Shown: positions 11,151-12,161 of the stretch, one piece after another
How positions within the stretch are numbered: the stretch's first letter is position 1
Layout: the number at the start of each line of letters is the position of its first letter
The notes under the pieces: model-generated
The model's database searches: none
Told to the model about the DNA's origin: nothing
The model's input: the letters and a program-made list of their open reading frames with translations, nothing else
Assembly (NCBI GenBank): GCA_947178465.1
Contig: CAMWYL010000059.1
Coordinates: forward strand, 1 to 12,161
Direction of reading: 5' to 3'
DNA length: 12,161 nucleotides
Origin: an uncultured Lachnospiraceae bacterium
Lineage (GTDB): Bacteria; Bacillota; Clostridia; Lachnospirales; Lachnospiraceae
Made by a program: the position numbers and the translations under genes

Positions 11151-12161
11151 TCATTGATACAAGTATAATCACAAAAAACGTAAGACCAAAAGTTAAAGAG
11201 ATTGTCAAATCCTTGGAAGAAATTGGGAAAGATGCTGAAAAGGCAAGGGAAAAGCTTGACTTGTTGGATAAGGCTGGTGTTTCGCATTCTTCTGAAGAAT
11301 ACAAAGCGGCACAGGCAGAACTGCAAAAGTATGTGGATGCATACAGGAATGCCATGTACCAAATTGCGGAATACAGCCAAGGAGTTTCGGATTCTTTGAG
11401 TTTTGATACTTCAAAGCTTGATGAAGCGCGGGCAAAATTGCAGTCGCTTGACGAGTCTGGAATTGACCATTTAAGCAAAGAATACAAAGAAGCAGAACGT
11501 GATTTGAACCATCTCATTGATGCGCAGCAGCGCTATCAGGAAATAATTGATGAATTTGGTTCATATACAAAAAATGCGTTTGAGGGATTTAAAAATCTTC
11601 GTTCTGAAACTGAAAAATATTTGAGTGCAACGCAGGAACAAAACAAGGATATATCCAATGCATTAGGGCATTGGAATGAACTCAGGGGCAATGTAGAAGA
11701 GTACGCAAAAGCGCTAATAGAACTTCAAGACCAGGGAAAATTCTTCGGTGATGAAGATTACGATAAAGTTTATCTTGCATGGAAAAATGCTACTGATGCA
11801 GTAAAGGCATATCAGGCAGAATTAAACAAGCAGACAGCATCCGGTCAGGCAAAAATCGCAGAACAGGAAGCAAAAGCGGCAGAGCGTAAAGAAGCAGCAC
11901 AGCGTAAAGCGGAAGAGCAGGCAGAAAAAGCGCTGCAAAAAGAGAATGCCAGAATCCAGAAAGAGATTGAAAATCAGGCAAAATTAGAAGCTAAAGAAGC
12001 GGAGCGTCAAGCAAAAATTCAGGCTGAAGCTGCCGAAGAAGAACGCCTTAACCGGATAAGAGTAAATGCTGTAGCTTCAAATGATGAGATAATCGCCAAG
12101 GTTGAGCGCATCAAGCAACTTGAGCAGGAAATTTCTGATTTAAAGACAGCAGAGAGAACAG
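11126..12161 (+). CDS. Tail tape measure protein, N-terminal part (runs off the window)
   Basis: ATG 11126 has GAGGTG 9 nt upstream, and the frame is open to the last base, giving 345 residues. The start MPQYDGSIIIDTSIITKNV is the typical tape measure opening of Gram-positive siphophages (a YDGSI-x-IDT motif). Long helical and coiled-coil stretches follow, including two related segments LDKAGVSHSSEEYKAAQAEL and LDESGIDHLSKEYKEAERDL about 67 residues apart. From about residue 230 there is an extreme A/K/E/Q-rich helix (AKIAEQEAKAAERKEAAQRK and on). The protein sets tail length as an extended scaffold inside the tail tube and later helps DNA entry. The usual membrane-active and lytic C-terminal domains are beyond the window. 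Confidence 0.85.
   Translation, partial: MPQYDGSIIIDTSIITKNVRPKVKEIVKSLEEIGKDAEKAREKLDLLDKAGVSHSSEEYKAAQAELQKYVDAYRNAMYQIAEYSQGVSDSLSFDTSKLDEARAKLQSLDESGIDHLSKEYKEAERDLNHLIDAQQRYQEIIDEFGSYTKNAFEGFKNLRSETEKYLSATQEQNKDISNALGHWNELRGNVEEYAKALIELQDQGKFFGDEDYDKVYLAWKNATDAVKAYQAELNKQTASGQAKIAEQEAKAAERKEAAQRKAEEQAEKALQKENARIQKEIENQAKLEAKEAERQAKIQAEAAEEERLNRIRVNAVASNDEIIAKVERIKQLEQEISDLKTAERT

Noticed and set aside
1..12161. CRISPR arrays, tRNA or rRNA genes, insertion sequences, integrase and attachment sites
   Set aside because: Looked for on both strands. No regularly spaced repeats, cloverleaf, transposase or tyrosine/serine recombinase motifs were seen. An integrase, if present, lies outside the window, probably beyond the repressor.

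Overview
The window is part of a temperate phage or prophage of a Firmicutes host, most likely a Clostridia/Lachnospiraceae-type gut bacterium. This rests on the moderately AT-rich sequence, strong AGGAGG-type ribosome binding sites, frequent GTG/TTG starts, tightly packed small genes, and a Gram-positive siphophage gene set (XRE switch, RepA-like ATPase, PBSX-type terminase, A118-type portal, tape measure). The host call is an inference from style and was not tested by a search.

Region 1 (1-1700) is the lysogeny switch and early control. A leftward XRE repressor, cut by the window edge, faces a rightward Cro-like XRE gene across a 186-bp divergent promoter region with two perfect palindromes. 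A small early gene follows. Then comes a leftward two-helix membrane protein gene with its own strong extended -10 promoter, a candidate lysogenic-conversion gene. A small excisionase-like helix-turn-helix gene comes next.

Region 2 (1630-5230) is replication plus a string of small early genes. A RepA-like AAA ATPase appears split from its N-terminal part by a one-base frameshift in an A-tract. The 3' end of the ATPase gene is an array of TGTCCGC iterons in mirrored arms around an AT-rich hairpin, a likely phage replication origin lying inside coding sequence. Downstream are unknown small proteins: one broken at an A7 tract just after its start codon, two single-helix membrane peptides and a cysteine-rich peptide. 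Several are under 60 codons.

Region 3 (5269-9804) is DNA packaging: small and large terminase, a CxxC zinc-ribbon protein, the portal, and a coiled-coil protein of probable head or scaffold role.

Region 4 (9805-12161) starts with a structured 190-bp gap holding a terminator-like hairpin. A second copy of a 38-bp two-box element follows; the first copy lies just before the terminase genes. Then come a basic protein, a probable tail-assembly chaperone, a small overlapping ORF and the N-terminal 345 residues of a tail tape measure protein. No recognisable major capsid, head-tail connector or major tail tube gene lies between portal and tape measure, so this is either a defective or rearranged prophage or a lineage whose head genes are elsewhere or unrecognised.

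The most interesting items are the iteron/hairpin origin, the paired 38-bp element bracketing the packaging cluster, the missing capsid block, and the two A-tract frameshifts.
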